In this document: one piece after another, positions 1 to 9,898 of the stretch | Layout of the letters: each line of letters begins with the position of its first letter | Numbering within the stretch: the first letter of the stretch is position 1 | Assembly (NCBI RefSeq): GCF_014779595.1 | Contig: NZ_JACXZT010000019.1 | Coordinates: 1,850,462 to 1,914,461, forward strand | DNA length: 64,000 bases | DNA from: Halomonas sp. ML-15 | GTDB taxonomy: Bacteria; Pseudomonadota; Gammaproteobacteria; Pseudomonadales; Halomonadaceae | Reading direction: 5' to 3' | The notes under the pieces: generated by a model | Database searches by the model: none | What the model saw: the letters and a program-made list of their open reading frames with translations, nothing else | What the model was told of the DNA's origin: nothing | Position numbers and translations under genes: made by a program

Positions 1-1118
1 CCCAGCGGCTGCAGTTCGGCCCCGGTGACGGCGCCAAGATCGAGGCGCGGTTCAAGGGCCATGACCCGCAGGTACTGCGCGAACTGAGCGAGGAGGCGCA
101 GCGGCGCATGCGGGATGCGCCAGCACTGATCGACGTGCGTCACAGCTGGCGTGAGCAGGAGCTGGTTGTCGCGCCGGCGATCAACGAAGAGCGCGCCCGC
201 ATCGCCGGCATCAATCGTGACGATATCGCCCAGACCCTGCAGTTCTCTTCCTCGGGTATCCGCGCAGGCACCTATCGCGAAGGGGACAATCTCATTCCGA
301 TCGTTGCCCGTCCGCCAGAGGATGAGCGTCACGATGTGGCGGCACTTGCTGACCGCATGGTGTGGAGCGGTACTGAACAGCGCTTCATCCCCATCACCCA
401 GGTCGTCGACGCCTTCGAAACCCGCAGCGAAGAGGCGCTGATCATGCGCCACAACCGGGTGCGTGCCCTCACCGCCGAAGCCGACCCTGCCGAGGGTTAC
501 ACCGCCAACGCCGCCCTGGCCACCATTCGTGACGACATCGAAGCCATCCCCCTTCCCCCCGGCTATCAATTGGAGTGGGGTGGCGAGCACGAGGACTCCA
601 GCCAAGCCCAGGCGGCACTGGCCACCCAGTTGCCCATCAGCCTGCTGGTGATGCTGCTGACCTCGATACTGCTGTTCGGCAAACTCCGGCAGCCGCTGAT
701 CATCTGGCTGGTGGTTCCGATGTCGGTATGCGGGGTAGTCATCGGCCTGCTGCTGACCGGACTGCCGTTCTCCTTCACCGCCCTGCTCGGCATGCTCAGC
801 CTGTCGGGGATGTTGATGAAGAACGCCATCGTGCTGGTTGACGAGATCGACGACCAGATCGCCTCGGGCAAGGCGCGCCTCAGCGCCTTGATCGAGGCCA
901 GCGTCAGTCGTCTGCGGCCGGTATTCCTGGCCGCCAGCACTACAATCCTCGGCATGCTGCCGCTGCTCACCGACGCCTTCTTCAACAGCATGGCGGTGAC
1001 CATCATGGGTGGCCTGGCCTTCGCCTCCATTCTCACCCTGGTCGCCGTGCCGGTGCTCTATGCGCTGCTGTTCCGGATTGGCCAGGATGAAACCCAGGCC
1101 GAGACTCCCCACCCGTAA
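1..1118 (+). CDS. RND-family efflux transporter permease, C-terminal part (5' end outside window)
   Basis: The frame is open from base 3 without a start codon, so about 371 C-terminal residues of a roughly 1000-residue RND pump are present. The first half is periplasmic porter-domain sequence. The second half holds the last transmembrane helices and the family motif GMLSLSGMLMKNAIVLVDE around bases 786-844, followed by SRLRPVFLAASTT, typical of AcrB/MexB-type and CusA-type inner-membrane pumps. It would export hydrophobic compounds by proton antiport together with a periplasmic adaptor and an outer-membrane channel, presumably encoded upstream. The substrate cannot be told. A hairpin follows the stop codon. 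Confidence 0.93.
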   Translation, partial: QRLQFGPGDGAKIEARFKGHDPQVLRELSEEAQRRMRDAPALIDVRHSWREQELVVAPAINEERARIAGINRDDIAQTLQFSSSGIRAGTYREGDNLIPIVARPPEDERHDVAALADRMVWSGTEQRFIPITQVVDAFETRSEEALIMRHNRVRALTAEADPAEGYTANAALATIRDDIEAIPLPPGYQLEWGGEHEDSSQAQAALATQLPISLLVMLLTSILLFGKLRQPLIIWLVVPMSVCGVVIGLLLTGLPFSFTALLGMLSLSGMLMKNAIVLVDEIDDQIASGKARLSALIEASVSRLRPVFLAASTTILGMLPLLTDAFFNSMAVTIMGGLAFASILTLVAVPVLYALLFRIGQDETQAETPHP

Positions 1119-1124
1119 CACCAC

Positions 1125-1151
1125 CGACCGGCCCCACACGAGGGCCGGTCG
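1125..1151 (+). terminator. Hairpin after the RND gene, probable transcription end
   Basis: A perfect 10-bp stem (CGACCGGCCC with GGGCCGGTCG) and a 7-nt loop lie 7 bases after the RND stop codon. No T-run follows, so it is either a weak intrinsic terminator or an mRNA 3' end stabiliser. Confidence 0.55.
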
Positions 1152-1347
1152 ACGATTCAAGCAAACAGCGTCGCACTAGCACCAGCAGTGTTTGAGGTTG
1201 CGACGCAGCATCATGAATCCTACTTTAGATACAAATAATATCACTTCCATTCAAACGAATGTTCTAGTCTAGTAACCAGTAGCAACTCGGTGGCAGTGAT
1301 CCTGCCGCTGCTTTTCACAACAACGACAAGCTAAGGAGAGATCCTCT

Positions 1348-2922
1348 ATGCTTAAGCAACGTGCCCTGCTCGGGGCCTGCATTACCCTCGGACTGCTGTC
1401 TACCCCGCTATATGCCGACACCCTGCGCATCTCCATCATGGGCGAGCCCGCCTCCCTCGATCCACACAAGATCAGCGGCACCTGGGAAAACGATGTGGCC
1501 GGCGATCTGTTCGAAGGCCTCATCACCGAAGCCGCGGACGGCGAACGCATCCCCGGTGTGGCCGAGTCCTGGGAGATCTCCGACGATGGCACCGTCTATA
1601 CCTTCCACTTGCGCGAGAACGCCCGCTGGTCAGATGGCGAGCCCGTCAGCGCCGAGGATTTCGTGTTCGCGTTCCGGCGCATCCTGAACCCGGCCACCGC
1701 CGCCGACTATGCCTATCTGCTCTATCCAGTAAAGAATGCCGAAGCGGTGTACACCAGCGAGGCGGATCCCGAGACGCTGGGCATCGAGGCGCTAGACGAC
1801 CACACGCTGCAGATCACCCTCGAGCGCTCGACTCCCTACTTCCTCGACCAGCTCTCCCACTACACCGCCTATCCGGTGCCGCGCCATGTGGTCGAGGAGC
1901 ACGGCGACGCCTGGTCGCGCCCCGGCAACATGGTGTCCAATGGCCCCTTCGCCCTGGAACGCTGGCAGTCCCAGACGCGTATCGAAGCGGTGCGCAACGC
2001 CCATTATCACAGCCATGACGACGTCGCCCTGGATCGTGTCATCTACTTCCCCATCGAGGAGCGCAACACCGCCTTGAATCGCTTCCGGGCCGGCGAGATC
2101 GATGTCGCCCGAGACTTCCCCACCCAGCAGTACGGCTGGCTGCAGGACAACCTCCCCGACGCTACCCAGACAGCCCCTTTCCTCGGCATCTACTATTTCG
2201 TGGTCAACTCTCGCGACGGCCACCCCACCGCCGACCCACGGGTGCGCGAGGCGCTGAGCCTGGCCACTCGTCGCGAAGTGATCACCGAGCAGATTCTCGG
2301 TACCGGCGAAGAGCCCGCCTATAGCTTCGTGCCCCCCGGCGTCAGCCACTACGAACCCCAGCAGCCCGAGTGGGTCGAGCTGAGTCAGGACGAGCGCATG
2401 GCCCGCGCCAGTGAGCTCATGCAGGACGCCGGCTATGGCCCCGATAACCCGCTGGAGCTGATGCTGCGCTACAACACCAGCGAGGATCACCGCCGCGTCT
2501 CCATCGCCCTGGGCGCGATGTGGGAGCCACTCGGTGTCGAGGTCGACCTCTACAACTCCGAGGTCGCCGTCCACTACACCGATCTGCGCCAGGGCGATTT
2601 CGACGTCGGACGCGCCGGCTGGATCGGCGACTACAACGATGCCCAGAACTTCCTGAGCCTGCTGGAGAGCGGGGTCGCCAACAACTATGGCGCTTACAGC
2701 AATCCGGAGTTCGACGCCCTCATGGCTCAGGCCGCCGACACCCAGGACCTCGACGAGCGTGGCGAGATCATGGCCCAAGCCGAGCGCCTGGCGCTCGACG
2801 ATGCCGCCGTACTGCCCATCTACTACTACGTCTCGCGCAATCTGGTGAACCCAGCGCTACAGGGCTGGGAGAACAATATCGAGGATATCCACCGCTCACG
2901 CTGGGTCTCCTTCGAGGACTGA
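1348..2922 (+). CDS. oppA: Oligopeptide ABC transporter substrate-binding protein (OppA type)
   Basis: This 524-residue periplasmic binding protein of the SBP_bac_5 family delivers peptides to the OppBC permease. Residues 1-23 form a signal peptide (basic MLKQR start, hydrophobic core, cleavage after LYA) with no lipobox. Family landmarks include SLDPHKISGTWEND near the mature N-terminus, FHLRENARWSDGEPVSAEDF, and SNGPFALERW in mid-protein. The start has a clear AAGGAG site 10 bases upstream. It is the first gene of a four-gene opp operon and is followed by an intercistronic hairpin before oppB. The exact peptide specificity is not readable. Confidence 0.95.
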   Translation: MLKQRALLGACITLGLLSTPLYADTLRISIMGEPASLDPHKISGTWENDVAGDLFEGLITEAADGERIPGVAESWEISDDGTVYTFHLRENARWSDGEPVSAEDFVFAFRRILNPATAADYAYLLYPVKNAEAVYTSEADPETLGIEALDDHTLQITLERSTPYFLDQLSHYTAYPVPRHVVEEHGDAWSRPGNMVSNGPFALERWQSQTRIEAVRNAHYHSHDDVALDRVIYFPIEERNTALNRFRAGEIDVARDFPTQQYGWLQDNLPDATQTAPFLGIYYFVVNSRDGHPTADPRVREALSLATRREVITEQILGTGEEPAYSFVPPGVSHYEPQQPEWVELSQDERMARASELMQDAGYGPDNPLELMLRYNTSEDHRRVSIALGAMWEPLGVEVDLYNSEVAVHYTDLRQGDFDVGRAGWIGDYNDAQNFLSLLESGVANNYGAYSNPEFDALMAQAADTQDLDERGEIMAQAERLALDDAAVLPIYYYVSRNLVNPALQGWENNIEDIHRSRWVSFED

Positions 2923-2949
2923 GCTCCACTTCTCCTGAATGCATCGAAA

Positions 2950-2971
2950 AGGCCCTGGACTCCCGGGGCCT
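2950..2971 (+). other. Intercistronic hairpin between oppA and oppB
   Basis: AGGCCC and GGGCCT can pair around a 10-nt loop in the 61-nt gap between the binding-protein gene and the first permease gene. Such hairpins often protect the upstream mRNA and so raise binding-protein yield. Similar hairpins occur at 24014-24038 and 29281-29301. Confidence 0.4.
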
Positions 2972-2983
2972 GGGGATACCTGC

Positions 2984-3910
2984 ATGCTGTATTACGTCTT
3001 CAAACGCCTGTTACAGGCCATTCCTACCCTATTGATCGTCATCACCGTGTCGTTCTTCCTGATGCATATGGCCCCGGGAGGCCCCTTCGACGGCGAGCGC
3101 CAGCTGCCCGCCGAAATCGAGGCCAACCTGCTGGCCACCTATCATCTCGACCAGCCGGTGTGGAAACAGTACCTGCTCTACATGGGCAACCTGCTGCAAG
3201 GCGATTTCGGCCCCTCCTTCCGCTACAAGGACTTCAGCGTCACCGAGCTGATCATGCAGGGCTTTCCGGTCAGTCTCGAGCTCGGCCTGTGGGCCATCGG
3301 CCTGGCGCTGCTGATCGGCATGCCCCTTGGCATCATCGCCGCCATCAAGCGCAATTCCACGGTCGACTATATGGTCATGGGGACCGCCCTGGCGGGCGTG
3401 GCCGTGCCCAACTTCGTGATCGCCCCCCTCTTGGCACTGGTGTTCGGCGTGCTGCTCGCCTGGCTACCCGTAGGCGGCTGGAACGATGGCCACTGGCGCA
3501 ACATGGTGCTGCCGGTGGTGGCGCTGTCGATTCAGCAGATCGCCTATATCGCCCGCATGATGCGCGCCAGCATGATCGAAGTGCTCGGCAGCCAGTATAT
3601 CCGTACCGCTCGCGCCAAGGGGCTCGCCGAGCATGAGGTGATCTGGGGGCATGCCCTGCGCCCTGCATTGTTGCCGGTGGCCTCCTACCTCGGCCCGGCC
3701 ATCGCCGGCATCATCACCGGCTCAGTGGTCATCGAGCAGATCTTCGGCATTCCCGGTATCGGCCGCTACTTCGTCCAGGGGGCGCTCAATCGCGACTACA
3801 CCCTGGTGATGGGCACGGTGGTGTTCTATGGCGCACTGATCGTGCTGGTCAACCTGATCGTCGATCTCCTCTACTCCGCCCTCGACCCGCAGATTCGCTA
3901 TGACAACTAA
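2984..3910 (+). CDS. oppB: Oligopeptide ABC transporter permease (OppB type)
   Basis: This 308-residue inner-membrane permease begins MLYYVFKRLLQAIPTLL, the standard OppB/DppB opening. I chose ATG 2984 over an in-frame ATG at 2939 because the extra 15 residues are not OppB-like and a GGGGA site precedes 2984. It has about six transmembrane helices. The BPD_transp_1 EAA-type loop (RTARAKGLAEHEVIWGHALR) near residues 206-225 contacts the ATPase, and the C-terminal IEQIFGIPGIGRYFV segment is typical. The end overlaps oppC by 11 bases, implying translational coupling. Confidence 0.95.
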   Translation: MLYYVFKRLLQAIPTLLIVITVSFFLMHMAPGGPFDGERQLPAEIEANLLATYHLDQPVWKQYLLYMGNLLQGDFGPSFRYKDFSVTELIMQGFPVSLELGLWAIGLALLIGMPLGIIAAIKRNSTVDYMVMGTALAGVAVPNFVIAPLLALVFGVLLAWLPVGGWNDGHWRNMVLPVVALSIQQIAYIARMMRASMIEVLGSQYIRTARAKGLAEHEVIWGHALRPALLPVASYLGPAIAGIITGSVVIEQIFGIPGIGRYFVQGALNRDYTLVMGTVVFYGALIVLVNLIVDLLYSALDPQIRYDN

Positions 3911-4796
3911 ACCGATTCCCACAACGACGCCTCTCGATGGCAACGCCGCGGGCGAGAGTCTGGCCGGCGAGGCTTGGCGGCGACTCAAGCAGAACCGCGC
4001 CGCCATTGTCAGCCTCTATCTGCTGGGCATTATCGTCATCGCTTGCGTGGCCGGCCCCTGGTTGACGCCATGGGGGCTCAATGAAGTCAACTGGAACGCC
4101 TTCACCGCGCCCCCCAGCATTACCGATGGCCACTTTGCAGGCACCGATGCCAACGGCCGCGACCTGCTCACCCGCACCCTCTACGGTGGACAGATATCGC
4201 TCTCGGTGGCGCTGGTCGCGACCCTCGTCTCGCTGGTGATCGGCGTACTCTACGGCGCCATCGCCGGCTATATGGGCGGCCGCGTCGACAACCTGATGAT
4301 GCGCTTCGTCGACATCATGTACTCGCTGCCCTTCATGTTCCTGGTGATCCTGCTGATGGTGGTGTTCGGCCGCAACATCCTGCTGATCTATGCCGCCATC
4401 GGTGCCGTAGAGTGGCTCGATATGGCGCGTATCGTGCGTGGCCAGACCCTGGCGTTGAAGCGCCGCGAGTTCGTCGAGGCGGCGCATGCCCTCGGCGTCA
4501 AGAGCACCACCATCGTCACCCGTCACCTGATCCCCAATACCCTGGGGCCGGTGATCGTCTACGTCACCCTGACGGTACCCAAGGTGATCCTGCTGGAGAG
4601 TTTCCTGTCGTTCCTCGGCCTCGGCGTGCAGGAGCCGATGACCAGTTGGGGGGTGCTGATCAGCGAGGGCAAGGACATCATGCAGAGCGCGCCCTGGATG
4701 CTGCTCGTGCCCTCCGCCTTCCTGGCCATCACCCTGCTATGTCTCAACTTTCTGGGCGACGGTCTACGTGACGCCCTCGACCCCAAGACGCGCTGA
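3900..4796 (+). CDS. oppC: Oligopeptide ABC transporter permease (OppC type)
   Basis: This 298-residue second permease of the peptide importer has an N-terminal cytoplasmic segment with the OppC_N feature (AWRRLKQNRAAIVSLYLLGII, first helix about residues 35-57) and the periplasmic signature HFAGTDANGRDLLTRTLYGGQISL. The EAA-type loop is EAAHALGVKSTTIVTRHLIPN, about residues 194-214. It pairs with OppB to form the channel. The start lies inside the 3' end of oppB and the ATPase gene begins 9 bases after the stop. Confidence 0.95.
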   Translation: MTTKPIPTTTPLDGNAAGESLAGEAWRRLKQNRAAIVSLYLLGIIVIACVAGPWLTPWGLNEVNWNAFTAPPSITDGHFAGTDANGRDLLTRTLYGGQISLSVALVATLVSLVIGVLYGAIAGYMGGRVDNLMMRFVDIMYSLPFMFLVILLMVVFGRNILLIYAAIGAVEWLDMARIVRGQTLALKRREFVEAAHALGVKSTTIVTRHLIPNTLGPVIVYVTLTVPKVILLESFLSFLGLGVQEPMTSWGVLISEGKDIMQSAPWMLLVPSAFLAITLLCLNFLGDGLRDALDPKTR

Positions 4797-4805
4797 GGTA
4801 GCCCG

Positions 4806-6416
4806 ATGACTGCACCTTTACTTGAAATCGAGCGACTGCAGGTCGACTTCCAGCTACCGCAGGGCAGCGTCTCGGCGGTCAAGGGACTCGACCTGCATAT
4901 CCATGCGGGCGAAACCCTGGCACTGGTGGGGGAGTCGGGCTCCGGCAAGTCGATCTCCTCGCTGGCGATCATGCGCTTGCTGCCGGAGCTGGCTGAGCCC
5001 AGCGGCACCATTCGCTGGCGCGGCAAGCAGGGCGAAGAGCTGCTGCTCGACGTACCTCTGCGCCGCATGCGCCAGATCCGCGGCAACGAGATATCGATGA
5101 TCTTCCAGGAGCCGATGACTTCGCTGAACCCGCTGCAGCGCATCGGCGCTCAGGTGCGTGAGGTGCTCAAGAAGCACACCGCACTGCGTGGCAAGGCCGC
5201 CGACGAGCGGGTCATCGAGCTATTCGAGCAGGTCGGGATACCCGAGCCGCGGCGGCGCATCGCCAGCTACCCCTACGAGCTCTCCGGCGGCCAGCGCCAG
5301 CGGGTGATGATCGCCATGGCGCTGGCCTGCGAGCCCGAGCTGCTGATTGCTGACGAGCCGACCACCGCACTCGATGTCACCGTGCAGGCGCAGATCCTGC
5401 GTCTGCTCAAGGACCTCCAGCAGCGCTACGGCATGGCGATCCTGTTTATCACCCACGACCTGGGGATCGTGCGTCACTTCGCCGACCGGGTCTGCGTGAT
5501 GCGCCACGGCGAGGTCGTCGAGGCAGCCTCGACCAAGGCCCTCTTCAGCGCTCCGCAGCACCCCTACACACGCATGCTGATCGACGCCGAACCCAGCGGC
5601 CGCAAGGCGCCTGTTGCCCAGAGCGAACCGCTGCTTCTCGAAGCGCGGAACATAAAGGTACGCTTTCCCCTCAAGAAGCGTCTGTTTCGCCCCAGTGAAT
5701 ATTTCGAGGCGGTGCGCGGCATCGACCTCGATATCCGCCGCGGCCAGACCGTGGGTATCGTCGGCGAGTCGGGCTCAGGCAAGTCGACGCTCGGCCGTGC
5801 CCTGCTGCGACTGCTCAAGAGCTCTGGCGATATCCGCTTCGACGAGACGGAGCTGACCCACCTCGACGGCAATGCCATGCGCCCGATCCGCTCACGTATG
5901 CAGGTGGTGTTCCAGGACCCCTTCGGATCTCTGTCGCCGCGTCTGACGGTGGGCGAGATCGTCAGCGAAGGCCTGCGCGTGCACTATCCTCTGCTGACGC
6001 GCCGTGATCGCGTGGCTCGGGTTATCGAAGCGCTCGAGGAGGTCTCCCTGGATCCCGATATGCGCCAACGCTATCCCCACGAGTTCTCGGGAGGACAGCG
6101 TCAGCGTATCGCCATCGCCCGTGCGCTGGTGCTCAAGCCGGAGTTCCTGCTGCTCGATGAACCCACCTCGGCGCTGGATCGCTCGGTGCAAGCCACAGTG
6201 ATCGACCTGCTGCGCACGCTGCAGGCCAGGCATGGCCTCACCTACCTGTTTATCAGCCACGACCTGGCGGTGGTGCGTGCCCTGGCCGATAGCGTGATCG
6301 TGATGCGTCAGGGCGAGGTGATAGAGCAGGGCGAGACCGAGGCGCTGTTCCGCTCCCCACGCGAGACCTACACCCGCGAGCTGATGCGGGCAGCCTTCCT
6401 CGACGAGGCCTCATGA
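4806..6416 (+). CDS. Fused double ATPase of the peptide ABC transporter (OppD-OppF fusion)
   Basis: One 536-residue chain carries two complete ABC ATPase domains, so a single polypeptide does the job of OppD and OppF, as in YejF/GsiA-type systems. The N-terminal domain has Walker A GESGSGKS (about residue 39), signature LSGGQRQR and Walker B LLIADEP. The C-terminal domain has a second GESGSGKS (about residue 320), FSGGQRQR and LLLDEP. Each is followed by the oligopeptide-type C-terminal segment ([13 protein letters not shown] and [12 protein letters not shown]). It is the last gene of the opp operon. Confidence 0.95.
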   Translation: MTAPLLEIERLQVDFQLPQGSVSAVKGLDLHIHAGETLALVGESGSGKSISSLAIMRLLPELAEPSGTIRWRGKQGEELLLDVPLRRMRQIRGNEISMIFQEPMTSLNPLQRIGAQVREVLKKHTALRGKAADERVIELFEQVGIPEPRRRIASYPYELSGGQRQRVMIAMALACEPELLIADEPTTALDVTVQAQILRLLKDLQQRYGMAILFITHDLGIVRHFADRVCVMRHGEVVEAASTKALFSAPQHPYTRMLIDAEPSGRKAPVAQSEPLLLEARNIKVRFPLKKRLFRPSEYFEAVRGIDLDIRRGQTVGIVGESGSGKSTLGRALLRLLKSSGDIRFDETELTHLDGNAMRPIRSRMQVVFQDPFGSLSPRLTVGEIVSEGLRVHYPLLTRRDRVARVIEALEEVSLDPDMRQRYPHEFSGGQRQRIAIARALVLKPEFLLLDEPTSALDRSVQATVIDLLRTLQARHGLTYLFISHDLAVVRALADSVIVMRQGEVIEQGETEALFRSPRETYTRELMRAAFLDEAS

Positions 6417-6440
6417 TAGAGCAAAGGCAGGTAAAACAGG

Positions 6441-6461
6441 CTATGCTGCAAAGCAGCATAG
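6441..6461 (+). other. Perfect 21-nt inverted repeat upstream of the alpha/beta hydrolase gene
   Basis: CTATGCTGC and GCAGCATAG form a 9-bp perfect stem around AAA. It sits 25 bases after the opp operon and 11 bases before the GGAGG of the next gene. It may end opp transcription (no T-run follows), serve as an operator, or limit expression of the hydrolase. Confidence 0.45.
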
Positions 6462-6481
6462 GTGCCATGACGGAGGCTTGA

Positions 6482-7429
6482 ATGGATGCACTGGAGCTGG
6501 TTCCGCTGGGAAGCATGGAAATAGCCGTGCGCATCTGGCACCCCGACGCACCGAGAACCGTGGTGGTCTGGCATGGCTTGGCACGCCACGGTGGCGATTT
6601 CGAAGGCTTTGCCCGCTCACTTGGCCCCGAGTGGCGGGTGCTGGCCCCGGACACGCCGGGGCGTGGGCTTTCAAGCTGGTCGCTCATTCCAGCGCAGGAC
6701 TACCTTTATCGCAGCTACAAGAGAGTGGCGCTGGCCGTGCTGGACCACTTCGAGCTGGAGAAAGTGCCTTGGGTCGGCACCTCCATGGGGGGATTGCTGG
6801 GTATGCTGCTGGCAGCCGACGCCGAGAGCGCGCATCGTATCGAACGCTTGGTGCTCAACGACGTGGGCCCCGAGTTGAATACCGACGGTCTCGCGCAACT
6901 GGCCCTCTATTTCGGCAGGCCGCATCGTTTCACCACCTTCGCCCAGTTACAAGCAGAGCTGACCGAACACTATGCCGGTTTCGGCATCGAGAGCGAGGAA
7001 GCCTGGCGTCAGTTGGCACTTGGCAGCGCACGGCGCCTGCCTGATGGCAGCTGGACCTATCATTACGACCCCCGCATTGCCGAACAATTCATCCACGACA
7101 CACCCCGGGACACCTGGGCAGACTGGCGAGCCATCCAGTGCCCGCTGATGGTGATACGCGGTGCCGACTCGCCGTTGCTGGATGCCGAGAGCCTTGTGAA
7201 GATGGCCGACGTTCAACCCGCACTGGTTAGCCTGGAAGTGCCCGGCTGCGGACACGCCCCGATGCTCGACCGCGATAGCCAGGTCGCACCCATCGCCGCA
7301 TTTCTCACCCGCCCCCACCGCAAACGTCTGCCTCTCCAGCCCGGGCGCTATTTGAAACGTTGGTGGCGGCGGTTGCTTGCCTGGGCGAGGCGGGATAAGC
7401 CCCTCAAGGACAGCGACTCGTCACCTTAG
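6482..7429 (+). CDS. Alpha/beta hydrolase with a basic C-terminal tail
   Basis: This 315-residue alpha/beta-hydrolase-fold enzyme acts on an unknown ester, amide or similar substrate. The nucleophile elbow is GTSMGG with Ser101. Likely partners are Asp229 in RGADS and His258 in CGHAP. The HGLARHG segment near residue 31 provides the oxyanion hole. After the fold, about residues 284-315 form an unusual arginine- and tryptophan-rich tail (KRWWRRLLAWARR), which could be an amphipathic membrane-binding helix. A GGAGG site precedes the ATG. The stop codon is made by the tip of the repeat element at 7427-7705. A link to peptide transport is possible but unproven. Confidence 0.9.
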   Translation: MDALELVPLGSMEIAVRIWHPDAPRTVVVWHGLARHGGDFEGFARSLGPEWRVLAPDTPGRGLSSWSLIPAQDYLYRSYKRVALAVLDHFELEKVPWVGTSMGGLLGMLLAADAESAHRIERLVLNDVGPELNTDGLAQLALYFGRPHRFTTFAQLQAELTEHYAGFGIESEEAWRQLALGSARRLPDGSWTYHYDPRIAEQFIHDTPRDTWADWRAIQCPLMVIRGADSPLLDAESLVKMADVQPALVSLEVPGCGHAPMLDRDSQVAPIAAFLTRPHRKRLPLQPGRYLKRWWRRLLAWARRDKPLKDSDSSP

Positions 7430-7702
7430 GGAAATACTGCACAAATGCCTACACGAGCGAATCGCTGCGTTGCGCGGTGCCGAAGCGTCGGACCGGCGGA
7501 TCCTCACATATACCCCATATGCTCCGGTTGACTCGAAACCTTCGGTTTCTCGCTCCTTCGGAGCCATCCTTCGGATGTTTGTCGCTTCGCTCGGTACTGT
7601 GCTCCGGGCGCTTTGCGACCCACAGGGATGTGGGGAGTGCGTTGGTTCGTCGGGAACGAACCTAGCCGCTTCATCTCGCTCGGCGATTTGTTCAGCGTTT
7701 CC

Positions 7703-7705
<3 letters not shown>
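7427..7705. mobile_element. MITE-like hairpin-rich element with terminal inverted repeats between two convergent genes
   Basis: The ends form an inverted repeat matching 17 of 20 bases: TAGGGAAATACTGCACAAAT at 7427-7446 against the reverse complement of 7686-7705. TA at both tips suggests a TA target duplication, as made by IS630/mariner-type transposases. No transposase is encoded. The 275-bp interior contains at least six small hairpins: 7507-7521, three tandem ones at 7535-7577, 7619-7634 and 7644-7662. Both flanking genes stop exactly at the element tips. Removing it leaves CCTTAGAGG, which still ends both genes. It may also act as a bidirectional terminator. Confidence 0.7.
7535..7577 (+). 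repeat. Three tandem hairpins, each capped by a C(UUCG)G tetraloop
   Basis: GAAACCTTCGGTTTC (7535-7549), GCTCCTTCGGAGC (7552-7564) and CATCCTTCGGATG (7565-7577) are perfect hairpins with different stems and the same C-TTCG-G cap. In plus-strand RNA this is the unusually stable UUCG tetraloop. The array lies inside the 7427-7705 element. The stems differ while the loop is constant, which suggests selection on RNA structure rather than simple duplication. Confidence 0.7.
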
Positions 7706-9607
<1,902 letters not shown>

Positions 9608-9654
9608 GGCGGGCTCCTATGTAGCGCATGCCCTACGCCATACAAAACCCACGC

Positions 9655-9715
9655 CAGTGACGAAATATCGTATAAAAACCAACGAAATATCGTTAATGCC
9701 GAAATATCGTCACTG
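9655..9715. promoter_or_regulatory. Triple-repeat upstream activating region for the cyanate operon
   Basis: CGAAATATCGT occurs three times exactly, at 9661-9671, 9683-9693 and 9700-9710. Each has inverted ACGA/TCGT-type half sites around AATA (the third has C for the first A). The block is bracketed by a perfect 9-bp inverted repeat, CAGTGACGA at 9655-9663 and TCGTCACTG at 9707-9715. The repeats lie about 115-155 bases upstream of the predicted sigma54 start, the usual enhancer distance. The adjacent activator is the natural candidate binder. Confidence 0.75.
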
Positions 9716-9792
9716 ACACCCCCTCTCTTTCAGTCCGCAACACACACTACTAACCATCTGTATTAAAAGAGTTATCCCTTCTCTCGCGGCAA

Positions 9793-9809
9793 CTGGCACG
9801 TCCCTGGCA
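9793..9809 (+). promoter_or_regulatory. Sigma54 (-24/-12) promoter of the cyanate operon
   Basis: CTGGCACGTCCCTGGCA fits the sigma54 consensus YTGGCACG-N4-TTGCW at every defined position except one (G for the second T of the -12 box). GG and GC have the required spacing. Taking the C of GC as -12, transcription would begin near 9820, leaving a leader of about 79 nt before the ATG at 9899. Confidence 0.75.
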
Positions 9810-9898
9810 GTGCTTGTTATAGCGTCGCCGTGACTCCCGACACTGCACCACTGCGGCGCATCCCGACGTCCCACTGCTTCCGTGAGGTGAACAACAAC

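Noticed and set aside
1248-1261. CATTC-AAAC-GAATG inverted repeat upstream of oppA
   Set aside because: It is short and unsupported by any neighbouring regulator, so it was not listed as a feature.
9655-9715. Short direct repeats considered as a CRISPR-like array
   Set aside because: The units are 11 bp with unequal short spacing, no leader or cas genes, and they fit an activator-binding region.
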